Positions 7,376-15,772 are shown, counted from the stretch's first letter. The stretch: DNA of 54,641 nucleotides from an uncultured Atopobiaceae bacterium (GCA_944321515.1 CALULO010000011.1:1-54641); one strand, 5' to 3'. Made by a program: numbers and translations. Notes: generated by a model not told the origin, from the letters alone.

Positions 7376-10300
7376 CTACTCCTCGTCTACGGTTTGCTCT
7401 CCAAAGCTTGCGGACCCCGAGACAACGTCAACCGAGTCGTAAGAGGTAGCAAACTCTTCGTTGTACGCTTCGACAAAAGCGTTGAGGTCGATACGGTGGA
7501 TAAGATTGGCCTTAAATACGCCGCTACCGTAGCCACGGTCGGGTTGATGCCAGTCGTTAATAAAGCCTTCCTGCTCGTAAACGAGAGCACCGTCCCCGGA
7601 GCGCGCCGCAACCGCCTCGCCCTTCTCGTTGAGCAGCGTAAGCGACCCCACTCCAGAGCCAGAACCTTCGAGCTTCCAAGACCCCGCATAGAACCCCAAA
7701 CCGCTCTTACCAAGAGAAAGCGACTCATCCGCAGAGAGAACAAGCGGCACACCGTCTGCCTGAACGTAGGTGTAGCGATAGTCGTCCAGCGTCTCCGCCG
7801 TAGCCAGAACCCTCGCACTCCAAGAGCCCTCGGCGGTAAGGTCAGTGTATGCATCGGGAACAAAATCGGCGCCCGCTTCGTAGAGCTCCCCGTCAATGAG
7901 CCAGCCGTCAAACGCAAGGTGTGAGCCCTCGTACGGGCAGTCGGGAAGCGTGACAGTCTCACCGCGCTTTATCTGCACCTCAGCAGGATCGCTACCCGCA
8001 ACAGCGTCGCTACCCGCCGAGAAGGAGAGCGTGTAAGAAAGCTGGTCGCCCGTCTCGCATGCCGAGCCCAGCCCGTTACACATAGACGCCATCTCATATA
8101 CGGACACCGTGTTAGGAGCCTCCACGTTAGGGGTAGCGATAGTCCAGTTGATTAGGCCGTCTTTCGTAGTGACCGCAATATCGCTGCCGTCAGTAGCCGT
8201 GAGCACAAGCCCCTTCTCGTCCGAGTAGTCCCACGTTCCACGAACGCGCTCTCGCGGCTTTGTCGTCGTTGCCGCAACAAACTGCTTGTCGCCATAGAAG
8301 GCAGTCTGAGCGCTATCTGAGTAGGCGGTTAACAGGGGGTTATCCGAGCCGATTACGCTGTCATGCATCATCCCGTTGATTGCAAGCGAGTTGGCGAAGT
8401 TATAGAGCGCGCGGTGAACAGCCTCGAACAAAGCATCTTGGATAAGCGGATCACTCTTATAGTCGTCCTGGAGCAGAACCGCGTTGCAGACATCGTTGTG
8501 CTCGTAGTTGCCCGCAAAGAGCCAGAGGTGGTTGCCATTAAGCAGGCCGTCAACGGCGTCCATGAAGGAGCCCTCGAAGTTGTCTGTAATCGTAGTTCCC
8601 CGATATCCAAGCTCCCCTCCAAGGAAGTCAAGCAGGAGCTCTCGGCTTTCTCCAGCCCATTTCATGCCGAGCCGGTTGAAGCCGGTCATGAGGCCGGTCG
8701 CCTCACCCTCGACCACAGCCTTTTCGAACTGACGCAGATAGATCTCACGCATGGTCTGCTCGTTGCCCCATGAGGTCACCGCATGGCGGAACTCCTCCTG
8801 GTCGTTGCCCACAACGTGCTTAATGTACACAAGGCCGCCCTTTGACTGGACGCCGCGAGTCTCCTCTGCACAGGAGCGCCCTCCCAGATAGGGATCCTCG
8901 GAGAAGTACTCGAGGTTGCGCCCTGAATAAGGCGCGCGATGCGTTCCGCAACTCCATCCCAGCAGAGACACGTTCCGGATGTCTTTTGTCGAGGAGTGGA
9001 GCATATGCTCCCCAGCAAACCTGCCTATGCCCTCGTTAATCTCAGTGCTAAACGTTGCCGCCACGGTATCCTTGGTGGGCCACTGGTCAATGGTGATGCC
9101 AGAAGTCACATAGGAGTCCCCGCTGGAACCTCCCCAGCCAAGGGATCCATCCCTGCTCTCCGTACCAGGCTTACCAACAACGGGCGCCGGCGCCTCGGAG
9201 TCAATGATGAAGCCGACCATCTCCTCGTAGCTCATCTTAGAGACGAGCTTCTCCCAGTCGGGATCGTCGTAGTCCTTGCCGTGCATATCGACAAGCATGA
9301 CGTCGTTTGAGGTCTGCCCAAACTCGTGAGTAGGTACCGAATTCGCATCGCCAGAGCCAGCCTTGTAAGTGAATGGAAGCGCAAGGTCAGCGAGCTCTTC
9401 CGTATAGGTCACATGCGTCGCCTCAGTGGGGAACGTCCCCTCCCAATCAGACCTGCTAAGCCAAGTGACCTTATTGAGAGAAGAAATCATCGGGTTCTTG
9501 TTGGGGTCCCATTCGTCAAAGTGATTAGTTGCTTGCGCGCCAGCCACAGACACCGAGAACGTCTCAGCGTCAAAGTCAGGATTGCTCCACACCCAAACAA
9601 GGCCCTGGTTGCCTTCGGAATCCAGGCCGTCCGCTGTGGTCTTGCCTTTTGCCGTAAGAATGTTGTTGATTGCGTCATGCGAACCATTGGCAACGGTGAA
9701 GTAGTAGTCACCATCATCAAGAATGTAGGTCTTAGCGCCGTTGGAGTCCCAAGAGGCAAGCTCACGCTTTGAAATCGTAATGGTCAGCGTCTCGGAAGCA
9801 CCTAGCTCCAAATCTTGAGTCTTTTCGTAGCCCTTCAACTCAACGGAAGCCTTCTCTACGCCGTTCTCACGGTCGTAGTCCGTATACGGGCTCTGGACAA
9901 AGACGGGCACCGAGGCCTTACCCACGACCCCGCCCGTGTTGGTCACGGTAACGTTTACCGCAAACGAGTCGTCAGACTCCTCAACGGTAAAGTCACTAAA
10001 GTCAAAGGTTGTATAAGAGAGGCCGTAAGCAAAGGGGTACGCAACGTAGGAACTGTAGTCAAAATCGCCTGCATTACCCTGGCCGAGAACCTTGTCCTCA
10101 TAGCGCGTCTCGGGATAGCGGTAGCCCACATAGATGCCCTCAGCGTAGACGTAGTTTCGACGCCAGTGATGACCGATGTCATTGCCCGGCTTCCAAAGGT
10201 CATATTCGCGCGTAATCTGCTCAATCTTCTCATCGGAAACCTGAGAGAGGTCAGCGTCAATCCGGCCAAAGTTGGCCATGACGGGATTGAGACGGTTGTT

Positions 10301-11158
10301 CTTATAGATCGTATCGGGCATGCGGCCAGAGGGGTTCGCGCGACCGTCAAGTACCTCGGCAAAGGAGGGGCCACCCAGAGGAAGCGGCTTATCGTAATTG
10401 GTGAAGCTGACGTTGCCCACCCAGAGAATGGCGTCGATGGCGTCAGACCACGGCCCGTCCTCCCAGCTCACCGTGTTGGACATGGAGAGCGAGACAATCA
10501 TCTTGGTAAACGTGCCATCACGACGCAGGTCGGCGACACCATTGAGCATTTCCTTCTCCTCCTGGGAGAGGGCAAGGTAATCATGGTCGACATACCACTG
10601 TGCGTCACAACCCTCGTGACAAGTTCGTCCCAGAAAGACAATAGCGACGCCACCAACCCCATCGAAGAAGTCGGCCGCCTGGATGTCCGCCCACGGATTT
10701 TCATTAACCTGCCAGCTGTTAGAGTTCTGAGGACCATCGGCAAAGAAGCTCCACGCTGCGTCATCAAAGTCAAATCCCGCATCCTTCATAGCGGAGTCGA
10801 GGCCGACCATAAACTTAGGCCCTGCGTTGCCAAACGCCGTAATCTTGCCGTCCTCAGGGGAAAGCGGGAGGGCAGAGCCCTCGTTGCGGAGAAGTACCGT
10901 TCCCTCATGAACCGTACGGTGGAAGAAATCAGCCTGCTCCTCCGCGAGTTTCTGCTCACCCTCAAGAGAGTACTCATAGTCGCTGGGATAGAACTCATTC
11001 TCCCCTGCAACAAATGCTGCCGGCGCCACGGACTCGTCTGAGGTCGCCGCACCCTGGTCGCCGCTCGGCGAGCAGCCCGCAAGACCGGCCATCACGGCGG
11101 CGGCCGCGGTACCCAGCACAAAGCCCCTGCGCGTAACTCCGCTCCTTAGCATTCCCAT
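7376..11158 (-). CDS. Large domain-permuted GH3 glycosidase, Tat lipoprotein
   Basis: The 1260-residue protein begins with a Tat-like motif (TRRGFVLG) joined to a lipobox (LAGC, Cys29), implying folded export and lipid anchoring. As in its neighbour, the GH3 sandwich domain comes first (about 80-330), then a fibronectin-III-like part (about 375-510, entered by YPFAYGLSYT), then the barrel (about 625-930) with KHVVGND at 780 and GYRGTTITDN; Asp859 is the likely nucleophile. Unlike the neighbour it continues for 300 residues: an InlB B-repeat-like module (about 1040-1115, ending in WSA) and an unassigned C-terminal domain. The first ATG has AGGGAAGGG upstream. Base composition is visibly less GC-rich than in flanking genes, hinting at later acquisition. 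It lies downstream of a LytTR-type site. Confidence 0.87.
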   Translation of the reverse strand: MGMLRSGVTRRGFVLGTAAAAVMAGLAGCSPSGDQGAATSDESVAPAAFVAGENEFYPSDYEYSLEGEQKLAEEQADFFHRTVHEGTVLLRNEGSALPLSPEDGKITAFGNAGPKFMVGLDSAMKDAGFDFDDAAWSFFADGPQNSNSWQVNENPWADIQAADFFDGVGGVAIVFLGRTCHEGCDAQWYVDHDYLALSQEEKEMLNGVADLRRDGTFTKMIVSLSMSNTVSWEDGPWSDAIDAILWVGNVSFTNYDKPLPLGGPSFAEVLDGRANPSGRMPDTIYKNNRLNPVMANFGRIDADLSQVSDEKIEQITREYDLWKPGNDIGHHWRRNYVYAEGIYVGYRYPETRYEDKVLGQGNAGDFDYSSYVAYPFAYGLSYTTFDFSDFTVEESDDSFAVNVTVTNTGGVVGKASVPVFVQSPYTDYDRENGVEKASVELKGYEKTQDLELGASETLTITISKRELASWDSNGAKTYILDDGDYYFTVANGSHDAINNILTAKGKTTADGLDSEGNQGLVWVWSNPDFDAETFSVSVAGAQATNHFDEWDPNKNPMISSLNKVTWLSRSDWEGTFPTEATHVTYTEELADLALPFTYKAGSGDANSVPTHEFGQTSNDVMLVDMHGKDYDDPDWEKLVSKMSYEEMVGFIIDSEAPAPVVGKPGTESRDGSLGWGGSSGDSYVTSGITIDQWPTKDTVAATFSTEINEGIGRFAGEHMLHSSTKDIRNVSLLGWSCGTHRAPYSGRNLEYFSEDPYLGGRSCAEETRGVQSKGGLVYIKHVVGNDQEEFRHAVTSWGNEQTMREIYLRQFEKAVVEGEATGLMTGFNRLGMKWAGESRELLLDFLGGELGYRGTTITDNFEGSFMDAVDGLLNGNHLWLFAGNYEHNDVCNAVLLQDDYKSDPLIQDALFEAVHRALYNFANSLAINGMMHDSVIGSDNPLLTAYSDSAQTAFYGDKQFVAATTTKPRERVRGTWDYSDEKGLVLTATDGSDIAVTTKDGLINWTIATPNVEAPNTVSVYEMASMCNGLGSACETGDQLSYTLSFSAGSDAVAGSDPAEVQIKRGETVTLPDCPYEGSHLAFDGWLIDGELYEAGADFVPDAYTDLTAEGSWSARVLATAETLDDYRYTYVQADGVPLVLSADESLSLGKSGLGFYAGSWKLEGSGSGVGSLTLLNEKGEAVAARSGDGALVYEQEGFINDWHQPDRGYGSGVFKANLIHRIDLNAFVEAYNEEFATSYDSVDVVSGSASFGEQTVDEE

Positions 11159-11575
11159 GGTTCCCTTCCCTTCCTATCCACTCGCCTCGCGAGTGCCTCC
11201 ACCTGCTCTTTGTTGGCAGGATCTTTCACGTCCCCTTCAAGGGGCCAATCGCAATGACCGGCCCGGGAAAGGGGGAGGAGGGGTGAGCAACACCCTGCCC
11301 TCTAAGATAGGAAGCTGAAAGGCCGCCCGATTCCGCGGGTGCCAACCCACCAGCTCGCGCGCACGACGCGCGCACCACGTCACCAACTGCACGCTTCTCG
11401 TCACCAACCGCAGAATCAACCCCACCGCGAGCGGTCACGCACCGCCGGTGAGCGGCAAGGGATACGGCAGCGGCTGCGTTCCGGGCCGTGCAGGAGGCAA
11501 GACGTGAGCCGGGCTGAGGCGCAAGCCGAAAAGCGCGCGGGCCGTTCTCCCCGGCTCCTCTCGCCGCCGACCTCG
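11159..11575. other. 417-base regulatory spacer upstream of the GH3 pair
   Basis: No credible gene is seen; small open frames on either strand have biased compositions and no ribosome site. The spacer holds the direct repeat at 11378-11412, a possible -10 (TATCTT, complement of 11304-11309), a pyrimidine-rich tract near 11268-11290 and the GH3 ribosome site. It appears to be the promoter region of the glycosidase operon. Confidence 0.6.
11378..11412 (-). promoter_or_regulatory. Direct repeat resembling a LytTR-regulator binding site
   Basis: Two 14-base copies differing at one position (CGTCACCAACTGCA at 11378 and CGTCACCAACCGCA at 11399) are spaced 21 bases start to start, two helical turns. 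In the minus-strand sense each reads GCRGTTGGTGACG, close to the GTT-centred half-sites known for LytTR proteins, which bind paired direct repeats about 21-22 bases apart. It lies between the LytTR regulator gene and the GH3 start, 220 bases before the latter. Confidence 0.6.
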
Positions 11576-12310
11576 CTAGAACATGATTGCGTTCTTGTTG
11601 TTGAGGTAGTCCATGTAGGCACGTCGGGAATCGCTCACCTTTGAGCGCCCGATGGGCACGAGGTCCTTGCCCACCACAAACCCCTGCGAGGTCAGCTGCC
11701 GCACGTGGGCAAAGTTAACGAGAAATCCCTTGTGAACGCGGAAGAACCCATACGGGGCGAGCTTCTCGCCCATCTCGTCGAGGGTCGTGAGGACCTCCTC
11801 GGTGCGGCCATTGGCCAAATGGACGATCTTCTCGCGGCGGCGCGCCTCCACGTAGGCGATGTCGTCAACGTCAAAGGTCCCCATCGCGTGCGACATCTTG
11901 AGCGTAATCGTGCGGTTGGTGCTCTGCTTGCGCCGCTCGCGGACGAAGGTCTCTATGGCCTCGGCCATGTCCGCGTTGAAGCGACTCTTGCGAACAAAGC
12001 CGAGCGGCCGCAGGGAGAGCGACTCGAAGACGCGGTCCTCGCTGTTCGAGACGTAGATGATGTCCGTCCCGAAGCCGATCTCGCGCAGGGCGCGCCCGAA
12101 CTGGATGCCGTCGACGCCGGGCATCTCGATGTCAAGGAGCACGAGGTCAAAGCCCACGGAGTCCATCCGCTTGGCAAGGTCCTCGAGCACGGTGTAGACC
12201 TCTATGTCTGCCTGTGCGCCTCGGTGCGAGAGCTCCCGCTCGGCGGCACTAGCTATGGCGTCCGCGGCGAAGCGCTCATCGTCGCAGACGGCAACGTGGT
12301 ACTGCAGCAT
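11576..12310 (-). CDS. LytTR-family response regulator
   Basis: The 244-residue protein has an N-terminal receiver domain with the acidic pair DD (10-11), phospho-acceptor Asp60 in LVLLDIEMPG and Lys in GFVRKS. A LytTR DNA-binding domain follows (about 138-238), including FFRVHKGFLVNF and VPIGRSKV, typical of AgrA/ComE/VirR regulators. It is paired with the kinase gene 85 bases upstream, so it should be phosphorylated by that kinase and act at promoters carrying paired GTT half-sites; the repeat at 11378-11412 is the obvious candidate. ATG at 12310 is preceded by GGGAGGGAAGG. In-frame upstream codons lack a ribosome site. Confidence 0.92.
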   Translation of the reverse strand: MLQYHVAVCDDERFAADAIASAAERELSHRGAQADIEVYTVLEDLAKRMDSVGFDLVLLDIEMPGVDGIQFGRALREIGFGTDIIYVSNSEDRVFESLSLRPLGFVRKSRFNADMAEAIETFVRERRKQSTNRTITLKMSHAMGTFDVDDIAYVEARRREKIVHLANGRTEEVLTTLDEMGEKLAPYGFFRVHKGFLVNFAHVRQLTSQGFVVGKDLVPIGRSKVSDSRRAYMDYLNNKNAIMF

Positions 12311-12394
12311 GTTCCTTCCCTCCCGAGGGGCCTCCCCGCCCCGTGCGGCAAATGGCGTGGCGCAAACATCCCGCACGCCCGAACCGCAGCCGCC

Positions 12395-13714
12395 CTACTC
12401 GGGCAGCGCAAGCATCACCCTAGCCACAAACTCGCCACCATCGTGAGAGAAATCGGCGGCACCGTCGTACTTCTCGGCGACGGCACGGATGATCGAGGTG
12501 CCGTAGCCATGACGCTCGCGGCTTCCCTTGGTGGTCAGCAGGGCGCCGTGCTCGTCGTAGGTCGGGGGCTTCGCCGACGGGTTTGCCACCGTCACCACAA
12601 GCGCCCCCTGGTCCGCCACGATGCCCAACCGCACGTTCTTCTCGCCGCCAGGCAGGCCATCGCAGGCCTCGATAGCGTTGTCCAGCAGGTTCATAACGAG
12701 GCTGCAGAGGTCAATCTCCTCGTAGGGCAGCTCCGCGGGCACCGCTATGCGCGAGCTGATCTCCACGCCCGCCGAGCGAGCCTTTGAGACCTCGATGTTC
12801 ACGATGTCATCCACGAGCTCGTTTCCGGAGCTCACCCAGGAGAACGTGGGGTTGGCGCGCATGGACATCTCACCAAAGAACCTCTCCGCGCGGTCGTAGT
12901 CCTTCTGCTCCAGGAGCATCCTGATGTAGGCGTACTGGTTCTTGACCTCGTGACGCAGCCTGCGCAGGTTCTCCCCGCTCTCGCGATAGGCAAGAAGCGC
13001 CTCGTAGCGACCCTCCATGAGGTGGCGCTCCGCCTGAAGGCGCTCCTTGTCGCGCACCAGACGCGCAAGACGCAGCACGGCCCAGTAGACCACGAGCTGG
13101 GCGATCTGGCCGTTGAGGCACGAGAGCAGGCTCTCGAGCGCGCTCGACGAGTACGGGACCAGGCCGAAGTCCGAGCGCAGGTAGAGAATCGCACGCTCCG
13201 CCAGGCCGGAGGCGCACACTATGAGCACCGGCACCACGAAGGCGAGCGAGACGCCCTCCTCGTCAAGCGACGTGCTTCGCTCCAGGAGAAAGAGCAGAGC
13301 ACGCAGAACGAGCATGTAGGCAAACGAGACCGCTGCAGCAAGCTCGATGCCGCCGGCAAACACGGCGTTGGCGATGTCGGCGACGGAGAGTGAGTAGAGC
13401 CACGCGCACATCACCAGGCCAACGCGTACGAGCTGGGCAGGAACGCGGCGGTCCCGGAACAGTGCGCCACACGCAAGGGCGGGCAGGATGGTCCACGTGA
13501 TGGAGTTGGGGAAGACGAGGTCGCTCAGGGTGCCGAGCACCCACACAATGGGCAGCGCCATCACAATGCGCAGCGGCAGCAACCACAGCAGGCGCCGCCC
13601 CGCGCCGTGAAGGCGCGTGAGCAGCAGCACCAGCGAGAGCGCCCACGCAACGTTGTAGAGCGAGACCACGCTCTGGGTGAGCGTCGTCACAAAGCACTGC
13701 AGCAGCTCGCCCAT
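12395..13714 (-). CDS. Membrane sensor histidine kinase, GHKL type (AgrC/ComD-like)
   Basis: The 439-residue protein has about 200 hydrophobic N-terminal residues, enough for six membrane segments. It continues with a phospho-acceptor helix LRRLRHEVKNQ (His255), a nucleotide-binding N box LVMNLLDNAIEACDG (about 340-354) and a G box HGYGTSII (about 402-409). This layout fits kinases that pair with LytTR regulators and often sense peptides. No short pheromone-precursor gene or AgrB-like processing peptidase is visible nearby, so the signal is unknown. The start has GAGGGGGC upstream. It likely heads a two-gene operon with the regulator. Confidence 0.9.
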   Translation of the reverse strand: MGELLQCFVTTLTQSVVSLYNVAWALSLVLLLTRLHGAGRRLLWLLPLRIVMALPIVWVLGTLSDLVFPNSITWTILPALACGALFRDRRVPAQLVRVGLVMCAWLYSLSVADIANAVFAGGIELAAAVSFAYMLVLRALLFLLERSTSLDEEGVSLAFVVPVLIVCASGLAERAILYLRSDFGLVPYSSSALESLLSCLNGQIAQLVVYWAVLRLARLVRDKERLQAERHLMEGRYEALLAYRESGENLRRLRHEVKNQYAYIRMLLEQKDYDRAERFFGEMSMRANPTFSWVSSGNELVDDIVNIEVSKARSAGVEISSRIAVPAELPYEEIDLCSLVMNLLDNAIEACDGLPGGEKNVRLGIVADQGALVVTVANPSAKPPTYDEHGALLTTKGSRERHGYGTSIIRAVAEKYDGAADFSHDGGEFVARVMLALPE

Positions 13715-13750
13715 GGTGCCCCCTCACCTTGGCTGAATATGGGTGGGCCT

Positions 13751-13759
13751 AGTGTAGCC
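13751..13759 (-). promoter_or_regulatory. Candidate -10 region (GGCTACACT) for the kinase-regulator operon
   Basis: The same 9-mer as upstream of the tsaBD fusion lies 37 bases before the kinase start. A clear -35 is not visible. In both cases a copy of the dispersed repeat lies about 100 bases further upstream. Confidence 0.35.
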
Positions 13760-13856
13760 GCAGGGAGGCCGGACGCCACCCCGACGGCGCACCATCCGCG
13801 CCTTTCGCGTCACAAGCCGAGGGCTCGTCTGAGAGGGGCCACGCCCACAGGGGACG

Positions 13857-14009
13857 CCCCGCGGGACCGCAGCGCAGCTCAGCTCGCCCCACGGAACCGC
13901 AGCGCAGCCCAGCTCCCCCACGGGGCCGCGCCCTAAGCTCAACCGAGCTTCTTGACCGAAATTCGGCCGGAAAAGGCCAAAAAACGGCCGAAAACCTCGG
14001 CTGAGACCC
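13857..14009 (-). repeat. Dispersed intergenic repeat, copy B, with tandem 29-base units
   Basis: Bases 13920-14009 match copy A (2971-3059) with the same terminal ten-pair inverted repeat (CTCAGCCGAG/CTCGGTTGAG in the minus sense). Immediately before it on the plus strand are imperfect tandem units starting at 13857, 13887 and 13916. The first two share ACCGCAGCGCAGC; the third merges into the conserved element. Confidence 0.75.
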
Positions 14010-14070
14010 GGACAGACCGTAAACGGACCAGCGAGAAGGACCGCGAGGGGCATCAAGCGACCCGAAGCGA

Positions 14071-14091
14071 ACCGGCGAGAAGGACCTCGGT
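14071..14091 (-). repeat. Short hairpin element (UUCUU-type loop family)
   Basis: The core CCGGCGAGAAGGACCTCGG differs by one base from the element at 26901-26919. It lies about 75 bases downstream of the DUF3783-like stop. GAG and CTC can pair around a six-base loop, with CC/GG extending the stem across a bulge. Confidence 0.5.
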
Positions 14092-14163
14092 CGGCCCGCG
14101 CGCCCGGAAAGCCCTCGGGATGCGGGCCGACTCGAAAACGAGGCCGATCGACCGCCCCGGCCC

Positions 14164-14595
14164 TCACATGTTGGCGGCGCGCTCGGCGGACACGGCCTCC
14201 ATCAGCCGCACCAGCGGCCACGCACGGTTGACCTTGGTGAGCAGGGCCTTGGGGCCCACCACGCACCCGGCCTCCCGGCTCTTGGCGAGAAACTCATCCA
14301 CCTGTGCGCTCGTCAGCCCGCAGAGGAGCACGAACTCGTCGCAGGCCGGCTCGGGGCCCGCATAGTCAATCGGAGCCGGACGAAACCCAATGAGCCGCGC
14401 AAACGCACCCGCTGGGTCGCCCAGCCGAGCGTAAGTCGCAGTTCGAGCCACCAGGCCCATCTCACGAAGCACCGTCCGGACCGCAGCGCCCTTCTCGCCA
14501 GACGGGTCAAGCCCCCAGAGCAACGCACATGCCGCGGGCCCCGAGGGCTTGACCTTCTTGGCGCGGGCAGCCTTCTTCTGAGGCTTGCCTGCCAT
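14164..14595 (-). CDS. DUF3783-like small protein
   Basis: The 143-residue protein opens with a basic tail (KPQKKAARAKKVK) and continues as a compact domain containing ALLWGLDPSGEKG and, near the end, GPKALLTKVNRAWPLVRLMEAV. The latter resembles the conserved end of DUF3783 proteins, a family without known biochemistry. It starts five bases after the stop of the reverse rubrerythrin gene, so it is probably co-translated with it and may share a peroxide-response role. No signal peptide or membrane segment. The family assignment is from recall of motif shape. Confidence 0.6.
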   Translation of the reverse strand: MAGKPQKKAARAKKVKPSGPAACALLWGLDPSGEKGAAVRTVLREMGLVARTATYARLGDPAGAFARLIGFRPAPIDYAGPEPACDEFVLLCGLTSAQVDEFLAKSREAGCVVGPKALLTKVNRAWPLVRLMEAVSAERAANM

Positions 14596-14600
14596 GGCTC

Positions 14601-15185
14601 TTAGCCGAAGTAGCGCTCGAGCAGGCCCTTGAGAGCCTTGCCGTGGCGAGCCTCGTCACGAGCCATCTCGTGCACGGTGTCGTGGATGGCGTCGAGGCCG
14701 TTCTTCTTGGCGCAGGAGGCGAGCTCCGTCTTGCCGGCGGTGGCGCCGAACTCGCAGTCGACGCGCCAGGCGAGGTTGGCCTTGGTGGAGGCCTTCATGT
14801 TGGGCTCAAGCTCCTCGCCGAGCAGCTCGGCGAACTTGGAGGCGTGCTCGGCCTCCTCGTAGGCGGCCTTCTCCCAGTACAGGCCGATCTCCGGGTAGCC
14901 CTCGCGGTGAGCGATGCGGGCCATGCAGAGGTACATGCCGACCTCGGAGCACTCGCCGGTGAAGTTGGCCTTGAGCTGCTCGAGGATGTAGGCCTTGTCC
15001 TCGTCGGAGATGTTGGGGTTGTCCTTGACGGTCTTGCCGTAGACGCCGTACTCGTGCTCGGCGGCGAGGGTCAGCTCACCCTCGACCTTCTCGAACTGGC
15101 TGGCGGGAGCCTTGCAGACCGGGCACTCCGCCGGCGGCTCCTCGCCCTCGTAGATGTAACCGCAGACCTTGCAGACCCACTTCAT
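14601..15185 (-). CDS. Reverse rubrerythrin (NADH peroxidase type)
   Basis: The 194-residue protein carries an N-terminal rubredoxin domain ([10 protein letters not shown] and [12 protein letters not shown], four Fe-binding Cys in the first 35 residues). A ferritin-like four-helix domain follows, with metal-binding residues in [28 protein letters not shown] and DEARHGKAL. Rubredoxin before the ferritin-like domain is the reverse arrangement found in anaerobes, where such proteins reduce hydrogen peroxide to water. ATG at 15185 follows AGGAGA. The upstream neighbour is a Fur/PerR-type regulator 100 bases away and the downstream neighbour is a DUF3783-like gene, which supports a peroxide-stress operon. 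Confidence 0.92.
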   Translation of the reverse strand: MKWVCKVCGYIYEGEEPPAECPVCKAPASQFEKVEGELTLAAEHEYGVYGKTVKDNPNISDEDKAYILEQLKANFTGECSEVGMYLCMARIAHREGYPEIGLYWEKAAYEEAEHASKFAELLGEELEPNMKASTKANLAWRVDCEFGATAGKTELASCAKKNGLDAIHDTVHEMARDEARHGKALKGLLERYFG

Positions 15186-15284
15186 GGTGTTCTCCTCTCG
15201 TTGTGTGGCACGGCAAGGCCCCCTCGGCCTCACCGCCCCCTTCTATGCACACGGCCCGGGCACGCCCCGGCCGTTGATGCCCTC

Positions 15285-15689
15285 TCAGGCGACCTCGCCG
15301 GACGCCTCCTCCTGCTGGCACGCAGGACACACGCCGTCAAACTGCAGGGTGTGCCCGCAGATGCGATAGCCGCTCGCCGACGCAGCCGCCTCCTCGGCGC
15401 CACGCAGCTCCGGGATAAGAACGTCGTCCACGCGCCCGCAGACGGTGCAGCGAACGTGATAGTGGGCGAACGTCTGGTGGTCAAAGCGGTCGGCGCCGTT
15501 GTTGATGCGCACGCGGCCAATCGAGCCGTCCTCCGCCAGCCTGTTGAGCGTGCGGTAGACCGTCGCGCGGCTGATGGTTGGGTGCCCAGCGTGCACGGCC
15601 TCAAAGACCTCGTCCGCGGTGGGGTGGTTAGCTAGGCGCTGCAGCTCCCCCTCGATGATCGAGCGCTGAACCGTGTTCCTAGTAGCCAT
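15285..15689 (-). CDS. Fur-family regulator (PerR-like)
   Basis: The 134-residue protein has the Fur winged-helix region (HPTADEVFEAVHAGHPTISRATVYRTLNRL), a His-rich metal-sensing segment (HQTFAHYHVRC) and two structural CxxC pairs (Cys81/84 and Cys121/124). Its position directly upstream of reverse rubrerythrin favours a PerR peroxide-sensing role over iron or zinc regulation, but sequence alone does not settle the metal. ATG at 15689 has GAGGGGAGGGG upstream; the longer frame adds 18 residues not seen in the family. The AT-rich region just upstream contains TGAGA/TCTCA half-sites and may be an autoregulatory operator. Confidence 0.88.
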   Translation of the reverse strand: MATRNTVQRSIIEGELQRLANHPTADEVFEAVHAGHPTISRATVYRTLNRLAEDGSIGRVRINNGADRFDHQTFAHYHVRCTVCGRVDDVLIPELRGAEEAAASASGYRICGHTLQFDGVCPACQQEEASGEVA

Positions 15690-15723
15690 GTCCCCTCCCC
15701 TCGTGCCTTGAGGACAGTATATC

Positions 15724-15772
15724 TTATTGAGACTTATTCGCAATAGAAAACTAGTCTCATTTTGAGATAATC
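15724..15772 (-). promoter_or_regulatory. AT-rich operator candidate upstream of the Fur/PerR gene
   Basis: Within a GC-rich chromosome this patch is strikingly AT-rich. It holds a perfect inverted repeat TCTCAttttgaga (15755-15767, TCTCA/TGAGA) flanked by TAATC, and another TTGAGA half-site at 15729-15734. Fur-family operators are AT-rich dyads of this size. It lies 35-83 bases before the regulator start. Confidence 0.5.

Larger units (their letters stand above)
13715..14163. other. 449-base spacer holding dispersed repeat copy B
   Basis: The spacer between the DUF3783-like gene and the kinase contains three tandem ~29-base units, the structured repeat and two GCGAGAAGGAC elements (14031-14041 and 14071-14091). 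It also carries a candidate -10 at 13751-13759. No plausible gene, including no peptide-pheromone-like frame, was seen. Confidence 0.6.

Noticed and set aside
11226..11438. Small minus-strand frame in the GH3 promoter spacer, considered as a peptide signal for the AgrC-like kinase
   Set aside because: No ribosome site, no leader/charged-tail architecture, and it overlaps the direct repeat proposed as a binding site.
13715..14163. Possible pheromone-precursor gene upstream of the kinase
   Set aside because: The spacer is filled by tandem units and the dispersed repeat. No short frame with a start signal and peptide-like composition was found.
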